A DNA stretch of 64,000 nt. Source: Hyphomicrobiales bacterium. GTDB lineage: Bacteria > Pseudomonadota > Alphaproteobacteria > Rhizobiales > Rhizobiaceae. The position numbers were made by a program, and so were the translations under genes. The stretch is from contig UICE01000001.1 of NCBI GenBank assembly GCA_900471815.1, positions 211,114 through 275,113 on the forward strand. Direction: 5' to 3'. The notes under the pieces are model-generated. The model was not told the origin of the DNA. It saw only the letters and a list, made by a program, of their open reading frames with translations, and searched no databases. Of the stretch, positions 1 through 9,038 are shown piece after piece. Numbering within the stretch: the first letter of the stretch is position 1; each line of letters starts with the position of its first letter.

Positions 1-35
1 TGCAGAAGTTCTAGCCTGTTTGCACTGACTGCCAT
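1..35 (-). CDS. nusA: Transcription termination/antitermination factor NusA, N-terminal fragment
   Basis: Only the first codons lie in the window. The minus strand reads ATG GCA GTC AGT GCA AAC, giving MAVSANRLELLQ, the usual alphaproteobacterial NusA N-terminus. A strong Shine-Dalgarno (AAGGAG) lies about 8 bases before the ATG at 35. NusA binds RNA polymerase and modulates pausing, termination and antitermination. It follows rimP by about 60 bases, the widespread rimP-nusA-infB order, so the two are almost certainly co-transcribed. The gene continues beyond the left edge. Confidence 0.93.
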   Translation of the reverse strand, partial: MAVSANRLELL

Positions 36-97
36 TTTCTTCTCCTTGGGTTCACCACCACGCTTCCTCTGCGGGCGTATGAAATTCAATCCGGTTG

Positions 98-751
98 TTA
101 GCTCTGCTCTTCGTCCGAAGCGTTCGCTTCGTCAGCGTCCGAGCTATTATCTTCTGGTATGCGGCCTTCGCGCAGATCCTTGTCGCGGCGCAATGCATCG
201 CGAATGAGATCATCCGTTAAAATAAGACGGGCATCGGCAATCATTTCGAATGGAACCTCGACAGCTGGCTTGTCGCCATAGGTCGCCTGATCGCTTTCGA
301 TCGTTATTGATTGATCTGTAACGTTGGCGATCCGGCCGCGAAACTTTTTCCTGCCATCGAGAACTGCGGAAGTATCAACCTTTACGATATGCCCACTCCA
401 GACCGAAAAATCCGACTTCCGCACGAGCGGACGGTCGATCCCCGGGGAGGACACTTCCAGATGATAATTCCGGTCAATCGGATCTTCAACATCAAGAACC
501 GGAGACAGCGTGCGGCTCACAAGCTCACAATCTTCAACGGTCATGGTGCCATCGTTCCGCTCAGTCATAATCTGTAGCGTAAGTCCATTAAGACCTGAAA
601 GGCGCGCCCGAACAAGCCGGAAACCTATAGACTGAAGTACCGGCTCAATAATTGAAGCAACACGTGCATCAATGCCGGTTTCCGTAATAATACGCTCTTC
701 CAGGCCAGTTGCCGGTATAGCTTGCTCTTCTGTATTGGTGCCGTCTGTCAC
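98..751 (-). CDS. rimP: Ribosome maturation factor RimP
   Basis: RimP assists late maturation of the 30S ribosomal subunit. The protein (217 aa from the chosen start) has the two-domain RimP layout: an N-terminal alpha/beta domain containing [14 protein letters not shown]-like and [16 protein letters not shown]-like segments (here [10 protein letters not shown] and EDCELVSR), the hallmark [12 protein letters not shown] near residue 100, then an SH3-like C-terminal domain. The acidic tail ([15 protein letters not shown]) is common in Rhizobiales. I chose GTG at 751 because AAGGA lies about 8 bases upstream; an ATG at 829 would add 26 residues unlike the family. It is first of the nusA operon. 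Confidence 0.94.
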   Translation of the reverse strand: MTDGTNTEEQAIPATGLEERIITETGIDARVASIIEPVLQSIGFRLVRARLSGLNGLTLQIMTERNDGTMTVEDCELVSRTLSPVLDVEDPIDRNYHLEVSSPGIDRPLVRKSDFSVWSGHIVKVDTSAVLDGRKKFRGRIANVTDQSITIESDQATYGDKPAVEVPFEMIADARLILTDDLIRDALRRDKDLREGRIPEDNSSDADEANASDEEQS

Positions 752-1019
752 GCAAATTTTCCTTGTTTTGGCCCCAAGAAACAAAAAAGAGCGGGACCTG
801 TGTGGACCCACCCCTGTTCTAACGACCAAGAATATACGATCTATATACCGAAACGGGCGGAGACTTTCAAGCGCCGTGACAAATTTCTGCGAACCCAGAC
901 CTCCTGTGGTCTGTATAGGTCAATTCGCATAGCTGCCTTGCATAAGAAGCTCTTACTAAACTTGCCTCTCATCCCTATCTTTGTTGCATCGCAATATAAA
1001 CGCGAAAAGGATGAATAAA

Positions 1020-1184
1020 ATGAGCAAGAATTCCGCAAGTTCCAAGATCAGCCGCATGCTGAACGTATTCGGCAGCGCCGTCGCAGTTGCATCAGCCACA
1101 CGCACTGGCCACCAGCCAATTGCTTCGGATCTGCGCACGCTGGGCATTGATCCGGTTCAGTTCAGCTCCATCCACCGGAACTAA
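1020..1184 (+). CDS. Small uncharacterised protein, 54 aa
   Basis: Short reading frame diverging from rimP. The ATG at 1020 is preceded by AAAAGG about 9 bases upstream; a second ATG at 1011 lies too close to that site. The product begins MSKNSASSKISRMLNVFGSA, is basic at the N-terminus, has a short Ala/Val-rich stretch too weak for a secure membrane segment, and ends with LRTLGIDPVQF. I recall no named family, although its isolated placement with its own ribosome site argues that it is real. Its stop codon sits in the loop of a 9-bp hairpin. No function assigned. Confidence 0.6.
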   Translation: MSKNSASSKISRMLNVFGSAVAVASATRTGHQPIASDLRTLGIDPVQFSSIHRN

Positions 1185-1197
1185 TCGGTCCGGTGGA
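1171..1197 (+). terminator. Hairpin overlapping the stop of the 54-aa gene
   Basis: Arms TCCACCGGA (1171-1179) and TCCGGTGGA (1189-1197) pair perfectly over 9 bp with a 9-base loop that contains the TAA stop of the 54-aa gene. There is no T-tract on either strand, so it is not a canonical intrinsic terminator. It could protect the 3' end or separate the convergent 54-aa gene and tctA. Confidence 0.45.
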
Positions 1198-1210
1198 CGG
1201 TGAATGAAGC

Positions 1211-2755
1211 TTAGTCTTCGTTCGCTGCAAGCGAGGCCAGAACTTTACCTTGGCCTCGGGCACGCATGATGAGCGGTATAACCACCGCACAGACAGCCAG
1301 AACCAGCAAGGTTACCGCGATTGGTGACCCGACCAATACAGAGAAGTCGCCCTGACTGATCTGGATGGCGCGACGTAATTGCGTTTCAGCCATCGGGCCA
1401 AGGATAAGGCCGACAACAACCGGCGCAATCGGATAACCGAATTGCCGCATGAAGTAGCCAAACAATCCAAAAAGTATCAGCATTGCCAATTCGAACGAGA
1501 AGGCGAGCCATCCAAGTTGAAAGACTGCGGAATTTGCTCCTATCGTGCCTAACGTCGCGAAAACAAGAATGCCCGCATAAAGCCATGGCTTGGGAATAGA
1601 CAGCAAGCGCACCCAAAGGCCGATAAGTGGCAGATTCAGCACCAGCAGCATAAGGTTGGCTACCAGAAGGCTGGCAATCAAGCCCCACACCAATTGCGGG
1701 CTTGTTACAAACAGCAATGGCCCGGGCTGAAGTCCGAATTGCTGGAAACCCGCAAGCATGATCGCTGCAGTTGCAGTTGTCGGCAAACCAAGCGTCAGCA
1801 GTGGAACCAATGTACCTGCGGCAGAGGCATTATTGGCCGCTTCCGGTCCTGCCACACCCTCAATCGCGCCATGACCAAACTCTTCCGGCTTTTTCGCAAG
1901 TTGCTTTTCCACGGAGTAGGAAAGGAACGTACCGATTTCAGCACCGCCGGCAGGCATTGCCCCGATAGGAAAGCCGATAAATGTTCCGCGCAGCCATGGC
2001 TTCCACGAACGTGACCAATCTTCCTTGGTCATCCAGATCGAACCTTTAACCGCTTCGATTTTTTCGTCCATTGAAGAGCGTGAGGCCGCAACGGCAAGTG
2101 TTTCGCCAATCGCAAAAAGCGCGACTGCCAAGGTGGTGACTTCAATCCCGTCAAGCAAATCGGGAATGCCGAAGGCAAGCCTTGCTTGTCCTGTCAATTG
2201 GTCCTGCCCCACCAAACCCAGTGCCAGTCCGATGAACAGCGCTGTCAGGCCGCGTAAAGTAGAATCACCAAAGGCCGCGGAAACCGTCATGAACGCCAGA
2301 ACCATGAGAGCAAAATATTCCGCAGGTCCAAATGACAGAGCGAACTTCACTATCCAGGGCGCGACAAGCGCCAGACCGATGGTCGCAATCAAACCCGCTA
2401 CAAAGGAACCAATTGCTGCCGTGGCAAGAGCCGGTCCGCCGCGTCCCGCGCGTGCCATCTTATTGCCTTCAAGCGCCGTGACGATCGAAGAGCTTTCGCC
2501 CGGTGTGTTCAGCAGGATGGATGTCGTCGACCCGCCATACATGCCCCCGTAGTAAATACCGGCAAACATGATGAGTGACCCGGCAGGGTCCAGTTTGTAA
2601 GTGACGGGTAGCAAAAGCGCCACCGTCAAAGCCGGGCCGATGCCCGGAAGCACGCCAACAGCGGTGCCCAATGTCACGCCGATCAAGGCGTAGAGAAGGT
2701 TCATCGGGTCCATCGCAACGGCGAAGCCCTGGAACAGCAATCCAAACGTGTCCAT
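1211..2755 (-). CDS. tctA: Tripartite tricarboxylate transporter, large membrane subunit TctA
   Basis: Large (514 aa) inner-membrane subunit of a TTT-family secondary transporter that uses a periplasmic binding protein to import carboxylates such as citrate or related acids. The sequence is almost entirely hydrophobic helices (about 11-12). It shows the family's [20 protein letters not shown] near the start and [20 protein letters not shown], with a second glycine/proline signature ([20 protein letters not shown]) in the middle, reflecting internal duplication. ATG at 2755 is chosen because it lies 5 bases after tctB and gives family length. Third gene of tctC-tctB-tctA. The substrate cannot be read from sequence. 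Confidence 0.92.
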   Translation of the reverse strand: MDTFGLLFQGFAVAMDPMNLLYALIGVTLGTAVGVLPGIGPALTVALLLPVTYKLDPAGSLIMFAGIYYGGMYGGSTTSILLNTPGESSSIVTALEGNKMARAGRGGPALATAAIGSFVAGLIATIGLALVAPWIVKFALSFGPAEYFALMVLAFMTVSAAFGDSTLRGLTALFIGLALGLVGQDQLTGQARLAFGIPDLLDGIEVTTLAVALFAIGETLAVAASRSSMDEKIEAVKGSIWMTKEDWSRSWKPWLRGTFIGFPIGAMPAGGAEIGTFLSYSVEKQLAKKPEEFGHGAIEGVAGPEAANNASAAGTLVPLLTLGLPTTATAAIMLAGFQQFGLQPGPLLFVTSPQLVWGLIASLLVANLMLLVLNLPLIGLWVRLLSIPKPWLYAGILVFATLGTIGANSAVFQLGWLAFSFELAMLILFGLFGYFMRQFGYPIAPVVVGLILGPMAETQLRRAIQISQGDFSVLVGSPIAVTLLVLAVCAVVIPLIMRARGQGKVLASLAANED

Positions 2756-2760
2756 TGACC

Positions 2761-3252
2761 TTAACTCCCAAAAAAGAAGTGTTCTGGCGGCCCTGCCGGC
2801 AGAGACAATTGAAGCCCCTTGGCAAAGAGTACCCAGACAACAAAGGAAAGGACGATGCCCGCAGGTATCGTTACCCAAAGCTTCGTTTTGCCGAAGCCTC
2901 GCGCTGTCGCGGCAAATAACAGGCCCGTGGCAATTGAAAAGCCGACAACGTTAAGAAGGAGCATTTGAGCGGCGAGTCCACCAACAATCCACAGGACCGG
3001 GCCCGGCGCCTGTGCCTCGCGCTCAGGAAATTCTCCACGGAAGGCTTCGAACACAGTCCAGATAGCCAAAATAAATAAAACAATACTGATGGCGTATGGG
3101 AAAACAGCGGGGCCAATCCGCGTGACGCTGCCGCCATGAGTGGTGGCCGTGCTGTATCCGATTATGATGGCCAGAACCGCCAGAAAGGCGGCAATGCCCA
3201 ACGCCGCCCGATCAGGGCGGCGCGTTTTTGAGGTTGATGACTGCTGCGTCAT
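2761..3252 (-). CDS. tctB: Tripartite tricarboxylate transporter, small membrane subunit TctB
   Basis: Small (163 aa) inner-membrane partner of TctA. Four hydrophobic helices are visible: roughly residues 17-38, 50-68, 88-108 and 125-145. Poor sequence conservation is normal for TctB; identification rests on size, topology and its place between tctC and tctA. Its ATG overlaps the tctC stop as ATGA (4 bp), implying translational coupling. A proline/basic-rich N-terminus ([11 protein letters not shown]) precedes the first helix. Confidence 0.87.
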   Translation of the reverse strand: MTQQSSTSKTRRPDRAALGIAAFLAVLAIIIGYSTATTHGGSVTRIGPAVFPYAISIVLFILAIWTVFEAFRGEFPEREAQAPGPVLWIVGGLAAQMLLLNVVGFSIATGLLFAATARGFGKTKLWVTIPAGIVLSFVVWVLFAKGLQLSLPAGPPEHFFFGS

Positions 3253-4199
3253 TTTACCAAGCCGATATCTTTCAGGATAGCGGACGTTGCTTCCGTATCC
3301 TTGGCCAGCTGTGCCTTGAATGCATCGCCTGCAAGATATGTGTCAGCCCAACCTTTGGCCTTCAACTGTTCCTGCCAGCCCTTGGACTTAACCAATTTTT
3401 CGATGTCGGCGCCAATAGCCGCTTCCTGCTCCTTAGTGATGCCGGGAGCCGCGGCGACCATGCGCCAATTCTGGATGGAAACGTCGAGGCCACCTTCCTT
3501 GAAGGTTGGCGCATCAATGCCCTCAACCTTGGTCTCACTGGAAATACCGATAATACGGAGAGTACCTGACTTGATCTGCGATTCGAACTCACCGTAACCC
3601 GAGATACCAACCGTCACCTGATTACCGAGAATGGCTGCAAGTGCTTCGCCGCCGCCGGAAAAGGCAATGTAGTTTACTTTGGTTGGATCGACACCCGCTG
3701 CCTTGGCCAAAAGACCTGCAGTGATATGATCTGTACCGCCAGCCGAGCCGCCACCCCAGGATACTGCGCCGGGATCAGCCTTAAGCTTCTCGACCAGATC
3801 GGCTATCGACTTGATTGGAGAAGCAGCCGGCACGACCAATGCCTCGTATTCGCCAGTAAGGCGCGCAATTGGCGTTACCTGCTCCAAAGTAACTGGCGAT
3901 GCATTGGTGAGAATTGCACCAACCATCACGTAACCGCCCACGATGAGCTGCGACGGATCGCCTTTGGCGGAGTTTGCAAATTGTGCGAGACCAATCGTAC
4001 CGCCCGCGCCGGTCACGTTGACGACCTGCACATTGCCCGAGATTTTCTCTTCCTGAAGCACTGTCTGGAGAGTGCGGGCGGTTTGATCCCAACCGCCGCC
4101 GGGTGCGGCTGGCGCCATTATTTTATAATCTGCGGCAAAGGCATTTCCGGAAATAGCCATTGCACCGGCAGCTACAAAAGCGAGCAACATCTTACGCAT
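3249..4199 (-). CDS. tctC: Tripartite tricarboxylate transporter substrate-binding protein TctC (BUG family)
   Basis: Periplasmic binding protein (316 aa) that captures a carboxylate and delivers it to TctAB. A clear Sec signal peptide (MRKMLLAFVAAGAMAISG, cleavage after AFA near residue 22) leads into YKIMAPAAPGGGWDQTAR, the PGGGWD ligand-loop signature of the BUG/TctC family. GSAGGTDHITAGLLAKAAG near the middle is the second ligand loop. ATG at 4199 has GGGAGG about 8 bases upstream. First gene of the operon; the promoter should lie in 4200-4405. No tctDE two-component regulator is adjacent. Confidence 0.92.
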   Translation of the reverse strand: MRKMLLAFVAAGAMAISGNAFAADYKIMAPAAPGGGWDQTARTLQTVLQEEKISGNVQVVNVTGAGGTIGLAQFANSAKGDPSQLIVGGYVMVGAILTNASPVTLEQVTPIARLTGEYEALVVPAASPIKSIADLVEKLKADPGAVSWGGGSAGGTDHITAGLLAKAAGVDPTKVNYIAFSGGGEALAAILGNQVTVGISGYGEFESQIKSGTLRIIGISSETKVEGIDAPTFKEGGLDVSIQNWRMVAAAPGITKEQEAAIGADIEKLVKSKGWQEQLKAKGWADTYLAGDAFKAQLAKDTEATSAILKDIGLVK

Positions 4200-4405
4200 T
4201 GTGTGAAGTCCTCCCAAAACGGCCCACGGCCATCGATTTTTTCAGTTTTTCGAAGATTGGAAAGTTGTCGCCATAGGATTGCGCAGGCATTGTTGCCACG
4301 ATTAACGCGCATATCTATGGACAGCCTCCCAGCGGTCTCCTCGTCTTTAGAATGATACTAGAAAACTGTCAGGAAGCTGTCACGCGAAATAGCGTGCAAA
4401 GAGGC

Positions 4406-5104
4406 TTAGCGTCGTAGAAATGTCAGATAAGCGCCGACCCTGCCTTCGCGATGAGCTTTCTGCTCATAGCGGGTGCCCGGCCATGCTTCGTAAGGTGTAT
4501 GCCAATCAGCGGCTGTTTCAGCAAGCCAATCGAACTCACTATGTTCATGACAGTGCTGCAATGTCCAATTTACATAGGTATCTATGTCGGATGCAAAGCG
4601 AAAGCGTCCGCCCGATTTCAACACACGAGCAAAGCGGCCGAGATTTTTCTGGCTGATAAAACGGCGCTTCCAATGCTTCTTCTTGGGCCAGGGATCAGGA
4701 TAGAAAAGATCTATTCCATCAAGCGATGCTTCCGGCAGCCAATCGAGCACTTGCGTTGCGTCGTCGTCGTAAAGCCTGATATTGGCGAGCGGATTGTCGT
4801 GAAGATCAACAACCAGCTTCGCCATGCTGTTGACGAATGGCTCAACGCCGATAAAGCCCGCTTCAGGGTGACGCGCGGCTTCATGCACAAGATGCTCGCC
4901 GCCCCCGAAGCCAATCTCCATACGCACCACGTCAACCTCGGCAGCAAAAAGACTGCGGAGGTCGCCGGGCGCTGGGGAAGTAAGATCGAGCTTTAATTCA
5001 GGCAGGAGTTCATCCCTGATGGAACGCTGCAAAGGGCGCAGCGCCTTGCCGCTTCTCCTGCCGAAGAATGCTTCTGTTGAACGCTCGCGTCTGGGCTCGG
5101 TCAT
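4406..5104 (-). CDS. trmB: tRNA (guanine-N7-)-methyltransferase TrmB
   Basis: Class I SAM-dependent methyltransferase that makes m7G46 in the tRNA variable loop. SAM-binding motif [14 protein letters not shown]-type (here IGFGGGEHL) lies near residue 66, and the family signature [16 protein letters not shown] near residue 143 is complete. The ATG at 5104 ([17 protein letters not shown]) fits the family; an ATG at 5119 would add 5 residues and lies inside a strong hairpin. It follows metK by only a few bases, so it is probably expressed from the metK transcript. About 232 aa, normal length. Confidence 0.93.
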   Translation of the reverse strand: MTEPRRERSTEAFFGRRSGKALRPLQRSIRDELLPELKLDLTSPAPGDLRSLFAAEVDVVRMEIGFGGGEHLVHEAARHPEAGFIGVEPFVNSMAKLVVDLHDNPLANIRLYDDDATQVLDWLPEASLDGIDLFYPDPWPKKKHWKRRFISQKNLGRFARVLKSGGRFRFASDIDTYVNWTLQHCHEHSEFDWLAETAADWHTPYEAWPGTRYEQKAHREGRVGAYLTFLRR

Positions 5105-5116
5105 ACCATTTATCCA

Positions 5117-5140
5117 CATTGGCCGCTTAGGCGGCCAATG
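5117..5140 (-). promoter_or_regulatory. Perfect metK-trmB intercistronic hairpin with the metK stop codon in its loop
   Basis: Arms CATTGGCCGC (5117-5126) and GCGGCCAATG (5131-5140) are perfect complements of each other with a 4-base loop, TTAG, which on the minus strand contains the metK TAA stop. There is no T-tract, so it is not a plain terminator. The downstream arm includes the upstream candidate ATG of trmB (5119) and lies just before the likely ATG at 5104, so it could modulate trmB translation or mark an RNA processing point. Confidence 0.6.
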
Positions 5141-6392
5141 CTGTCTTCAATTGCTTGGCAAGATCTGTCTTTTCCCATGAGAAAGACCCATCGCGGCCGG
5201 GTTTCCGTCCGAAATGGCCATAGGCCGAAGTCTTGGCATAAATTGGCTTGTTAAGGTCAAGATGCTTACGAATGCCGGAGGGCGACAGGTCCATAACCTT
5301 GCGCAGGGCTTCCTCGACCGCATCTTCCTTTACTTTGCCCGTGCCATGCAGATCAACATAGACCGAAAGCGGCTGGGCAACGCCAATTGCATAGGAAAGC
5401 TGGATCGTGCAGCGATCAGCAAAACCCGCGGCTACAACGTTCTTTGCAAGATAACGTGCTGCATATGCCGCAGAACGGTCAACCTTGGTTGTGTCCTTGC
5501 CCGAGAAAGCACCGCCGCCATGGGGGGCAGCACCGCCATAGGTATCGACAATGATTTTGCGGCCAGTGAGGCCAGCATCGCCGTCTGGACCACCAATGAC
5601 GAACTTGCCCGTAGGATTGATGTACCAGACGCAATCGTCAGCAATCTTGAGGTCACCCATGGCTTCGCGAATATAGGGTTCAACGACGCTGCGGACCTTT
5701 TTTGAGTCCCAGCTTGCATCCAGATGCTGCGTTGAAAGCACGATTTGGGTTGCTTCTGCCGCCACACCGTCCACATAGCGGACAGTAACCTGGCTCTTGG
5801 CATCAGGTCCAAGCTTGCCAGCATCGCCTTCGCCCTTGTGACGGGCTGCTGCCAGCAATTCCAGAATCTTATGGGAATAATAAATTGGAGCAGGCATGAG
5901 ATCAGGTGTTTCGCGGCATGCGTAGCCGAACATGATGCCCTGGTCGCCAGCGCCTTCTTCACCTTGGCGATCGGCTGCATTATCGACGCCTTGGGCAATA
6001 TCTGCCGATTGGGGATGCAGCAGAACTTCAATCTTCGCCGTCTTCCAGTTGAAGCCTTCCTGTTCATAGCCAATGTCGCGAATGGCTCGACGGGCGGCAG
6101 CACGGAATCTGGAAGGATTGATAACCGGATGGCCTTTGGCATCCTTAACGACAGCGCCGTTTTTATCTTTCTTGAGCAATGTATCCGGAACCCGGACTTC
6201 GCCAGCTATTACGACCCGGTTCGTTGTCGCCAGAGTTTCGCAGGCAATACGAACAGTCCAGGGATCAACTCCTGTTTTCTTCGCTTCTTTGTAGATCATG
6301 TCAACGATTTCATCGGAAATACGGTCACAGACTTTGTCCGGGTGACCTTCCGAAACGGACTCACTGGTAAAAAGATAAGAACTGCGCGTCAC
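5127..6392 (-). CDS. metK: S-adenosylmethionine synthetase MetK
   Basis: Makes S-adenosylmethionine from methionine and ATP, a homotetramer needing Mg and K ions. All three signatures are present: [18 protein letters not shown] near the start, [12 protein letters not shown] near residue 125, and [19 protein letters not shown] near residue 290. I chose GTG at 6392 ([12 protein letters not shown]), preceded by AGAGGGG; it gives 421 aa, the length usual in Brucella and relatives, whereas the upstream ATG at 6461 adds 23 residues outside the family. It lies behind a long leader of about 510 bases and ahead of trmB. Confidence 0.95.
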   Translation of the reverse strand: MTRSSYLFTSESVSEGHPDKVCDRISDEIVDMIYKEAKKTGVDPWTVRIACETLATTNRVVIAGEVRVPDTLLKKDKNGAVVKDAKGHPVINPSRFRAAARRAIRDIGYEQEGFNWKTAKIEVLLHPQSADIAQGVDNAADRQGEEGAGDQGIMFGYACRETPDLMPAPIYYSHKILELLAAARHKGEGDAGKLGPDAKSQVTVRYVDGVAAEATQIVLSTQHLDASWDSKKVRSVVEPYIREAMGDLKIADDCVWYINPTGKFVIGGPDGDAGLTGRKIIVDTYGGAAPHGGGAFSGKDTTKVDRSAAYAARYLAKNVVAAGFADRCTIQLSYAIGVAQPLSVYVDLHGTGKVKEDAVEEALRKVMDLSPSGIRKHLDLNKPIYAKTSAYGHFGRKPGRDGSFSWEKTDLAKQLKTALAA

Positions 6393-6906
6393 GGGGAACC
6401 CCTCTTGAAAGCAAACGAACGCCAGCAGACATATGCCTACTGGCTGCATAGTGTTTGCCAAGCTGCAGCGGTTCCGTCAATTGCTTTCACTTTTAAAAGG
6501 ATCGCGCCAAGAGGATTTTTTTCCCGTTTCACACCATAAACAGATGAAAAGTTATGGTTGGAGCCTTTCTTGCTTAAGGAGAATCCTTCTACTGAAGGGA
6601 ATCTTGGGGCAAAATCGAAGGGTTTAGCGAGGTTGATCTCACCCCATTATGCGTAGGTGCAACGGAAGGATTTGACCCAATTGCACGCGCCACGGATCGA
6701 ACTGCATTTGTTACGAATCCAGTCAGCGCGACCGGCGGATTTGAAAGCTGGTTGGTTTGCTTTTGCAAATCAACCAGCTTGGGGTTTCAGCGCGCGTCCA
6801 GCCGCTTTGTCACGCAACTTCGGAGAGACGTCGCCCTCGCCACTTTCGGTGTCCCTTGTCACGCCTTTGGCGGAACAGAATTGCTTTTCTTTAAGCAGAA
6901 AGGCCT
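6393..6906. promoter_or_regulatory. Long non-coding stretch between phrR and metK
   Basis: About 514 bases without a credible gene. It should contain the metK promoter and leader. A strong hairpin is at 6745-6780 and a small CCTTC/GAAGG hairpin around 6587-6600. I looked for a SAM riboswitch and could not convincingly fold a known class by eye, so none is called. Confidence 0.5.
6745..6780 (-). terminator. Strong 16-bp hairpin between phrR and metK
   Basis: Plus-strand arms AAGCTGGTTGGTTTGC (6745-6760) and GCAAATCAACCAGCTT (6765-6780) pair over 16 bp with one G-T position and a TTTT loop. On the minus strand it is followed by TTTCAAAT, a short T-rich run. It may terminate phrR or act as an attenuator in the metK leader; the strand and role are inferred. 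Confidence 0.55.
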
Positions 6907-7326
6907 CTAGACCGCATCATCCTCTTGGCCAAGCGTGCGTACGAGGTCGAGCACTTTACGCCGGATTTTCGCGTCGCCAATTTTTGCAAAGGCGCGCGCC
7001 AACTGGATACCCTCTGAACTGTTCAGGAAACCAACGACATAGGTTGTCTCGTTTTCTTCCTCAAAACCACGAGGTTTGTCTGACTGACCGGGCATGTCGT
7101 CAAAAAAGAATGTAACCGGCACGTTGAGGATATTGGCTATTGCCTGAAGGCGACTGGCACCCACACGGTTCATGCCTTTTTCATATTTTTGAATCTGCTG
7201 AAACGTTATTCCAAGGCTCTCACCGAGTTTTTCCTGGCTCAAGCCTATCATATTGCGTCGCAATCTAATTCTTGCGCCAACATGGATATCAACGGGGTTC
7301 GGACTCTTTTTACTATTATCAGACAT
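6907..7326 (-). CDS. phrR: XRE-family helix-turn-helix regulator, PhrR/PraR type
   Basis: 139-aa DNA-binding protein with one N-terminal HTH_3 domain (about residues 12-67): VGARIRLRRNMIGLSQEKLG then GITFQQIQKYEKGMNRVGAS. This sequence and the lnt-regulator-metK neighbourhood match the rhizobial PhrR/PraR family: phrR was described as acid-inducible next to actA (an lnt homologue) in Sinorhizobium, and PraR represses attachment and quorum-sensing genes in Rhizobium. ATG at 7326 is preferred for the GAG-rich site upstream; ATG 7341 is possible. Whether it controls lnt or metK here is inference. Confidence 0.85.
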   Translation of the reverse strand: MSDNSKKSPNPVDIHVGARIRLRRNMIGLSQEKLGESLGITFQQIQKYEKGMNRVGASRLQAIANILNVPVTFFFDDMPGQSDKPRGFEEENETTYVVGFLNSSEGIQLARAFAKIGDAKIRRKVLDLVRTLGQEDDAV

Positions 7327-7426
7327 GAAAATCTCATTCATATGAAATGGAATTGAAAATGAATTTTACCATCAATGTATCAACGTACCAAATATCACTT
7401 TATTCGACAGGGCTGTATCGGAAATG

Positions 7427-9016
7427 TCAACCAACACGCCTTCTACCGCGTAAAAAATACCCCAACGCCACAATTAGAACCATTATTAATACAACCAGAA
7501 ATTGAACCGTATGAACCCCCTCTCCCCAAGGTAGTTCTACGCGTCCTGGAAGTTGAGCATCAATCACACCCACCCCATTGAGTGCAAGCGCATCAATGAT
7601 TCGTCCATAGGGGTCAACGACTCCTGAAAGACCGTTATTAGCGGCCCGCACCATCGGCAGCCCCTGTTCCACTGCGCGCAATTGCGCCTGTCTGAAATGC
7701 TGGTAAGGACCAGGAGTATCGCCATACCATGCATCGTTGGTGACGTTGACAATGGCATTGGCGGCTGCGCCTTGGTAGAACATCTCACCCGGAAAGATGG
7801 CCTCATAACATATGAGCGGCAGTACTGAGAAACCGCTGATAACCTCAAGCGAGCGGCGCACCGAAGCTGCGCTGAACCCGCCGGGCAGTTCCACCACTTC
7901 GCTAATGCCGATCTTTCGGAGAATGCTCTCAAGCGGCACATATTCCCCGAAGGGCACGAGATGAACTTTATCGGCCGCTCCGGTAATTTCTCCCGAGCTG
8001 TCGATGGTATAGATGGTGTTGTAGTAGAGAGGTTCCTCCGCCCCGCCAGGCTCTTCCATTCTGATGGCACCAGCCAAAAGAGTCTGCCCGTCAGCCAAAT
8101 TATCGGCGATAGCTTGCAGTGCTTCTGGAGTTTTCGTCAGAATATAGGGAACTGCTGTTTCCGGCCAAACTATAATCTGCGGCTTAACTTTCCCCTCTGC
8201 TGGCTCTTCAGCGGTCATGGCAAGGTACTTGTCAAATATACCGCGCCGCGCCTCTGCGTCCCATTTGAGATCCTGCGAAATGGAGGGCTGCACGATACGA
8301 ATATGCGGGCCGTCGAGTTTGATATCCGCTGTGGAGAGCCGGAAAACGCCGAAGCCGACATGAGCGATGATCAGGATGAGTGCAACGGCAAGTCCAGCTA
8401 TCCGGCCTTGCGTGGCATTATAAACCGCAGGCATGGCAAATACGATTACCGCCAGAATATTCATTGCGAGCAAGCCCACAATAACAGACGATTGCATCAG
8501 AACCGGTATTGGCATTGCGGCATAGCCGATGGCGTTCCAGGGAAAACCGGTTAGCACAAAGGAACGCAACCATTCGGCGAGGCCGAAACCAAGGCCGAGC
8601 GCAAATATGCGCCCGATCCCGTCGCTCCATATGAGACGCGCAATTACTGCTGCAAAAGCATAGAAAAATGCGAGAAATGCAGGAAGGCCAAAAATTGCCA
8701 AGGGAATTGCCCAGGCAAAATTTGCAGCATCGACCAGCAAAGCATTGCCGATCCACCACAGCCCGAAAACAAAATAGCCAAAGCCGAACCACCAGCCGAC
8801 TATTGCGGCGGGAACCAGCCGACGGATCGGGCCGCTTCCGGCATTATCCACTGCGCCATCAAGCAGCCAGACCAAAACAGGAAAAGCAACAAATGCTACG
8901 GCAAAAAAGTCGTAGGGCGGCAAGGCAAAGCTCGCCAGAGCGCCCATAAGAAATGCCAGCCCACAACGCCGCCAACCCGACAGAAGCACGATCCTATCGA
9001 TCAGACCCCGGATCAT
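7427..9016 (-). CDS. lnt: Apolipoprotein N-acyltransferase Lnt
   Basis: Adds the third acyl chain to the N-terminal cysteine of lipoproteins in the inner membrane. The first ~220 residues form several membrane helices; then comes a periplasmic nitrilase-like domain with VWPETAVPY (catalytic Glu), KVHLVPFGEYVPLE (catalytic Lys region) and LICYEAIFPGE (catalytic Cys), followed by a final helix near the C-terminus. 529 aa is normal for Rhizobiales. The homologue in Sinorhizobium is actA, needed for acid tolerance. It starts about 22 bases after corC, so the corC-lnt pair is likely one transcript. Confidence 0.95.
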   Translation of the reverse strand: MIRGLIDRIVLLSGWRRCGLAFLMGALASFALPPYDFFAVAFVAFPVLVWLLDGAVDNAGSGPIRRLVPAAIVGWWFGFGYFVFGLWWIGNALLVDAANFAWAIPLAIFGLPAFLAFFYAFAAVIARLIWSDGIGRIFALGLGFGLAEWLRSFVLTGFPWNAIGYAAMPIPVLMQSSVIVGLLAMNILAVIVFAMPAVYNATQGRIAGLAVALILIIAHVGFGVFRLSTADIKLDGPHIRIVQPSISQDLKWDAEARRGIFDKYLAMTAEEPAEGKVKPQIIVWPETAVPYILTKTPEALQAIADNLADGQTLLAGAIRMEEPGGAEEPLYYNTIYTIDSSGEITGAADKVHLVPFGEYVPLESILRKIGISEVVELPGGFSAASVRRSLEVISGFSVLPLICYEAIFPGEMFYQGAAANAIVNVTNDAWYGDTPGPYQHFRQAQLRAVEQGLPMVRAANNGLSGVVDPYGRIIDALALNGVGVIDAQLPGRVELPWGEGVHTVQFLVVLIMVLIVALGYFLRGRRRVG

Positions 9017-9038
9017 GCCTTGACCAATTTACACAAGA

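Noticed and set aside
2025-2552. Open frame on the plus strand within tctA
   Set aside because: It is an antisense shadow of tctA without a ribosome site and with low-complexity composition.
5110-5118. Perfect DnaA box TTATCCACA near trmB
   Set aside because: It is single, lies by the trmB start, and has no AT-rich region or further boxes around it, so it is most likely chance and not an origin.
6393-6906. SAM-I, SAM-II or SAM/SAH riboswitch before metK
   Set aside because: The sequence does not show the recognisable conserved loops by eye; only a hairpin was seen, so no riboswitch is claimed.
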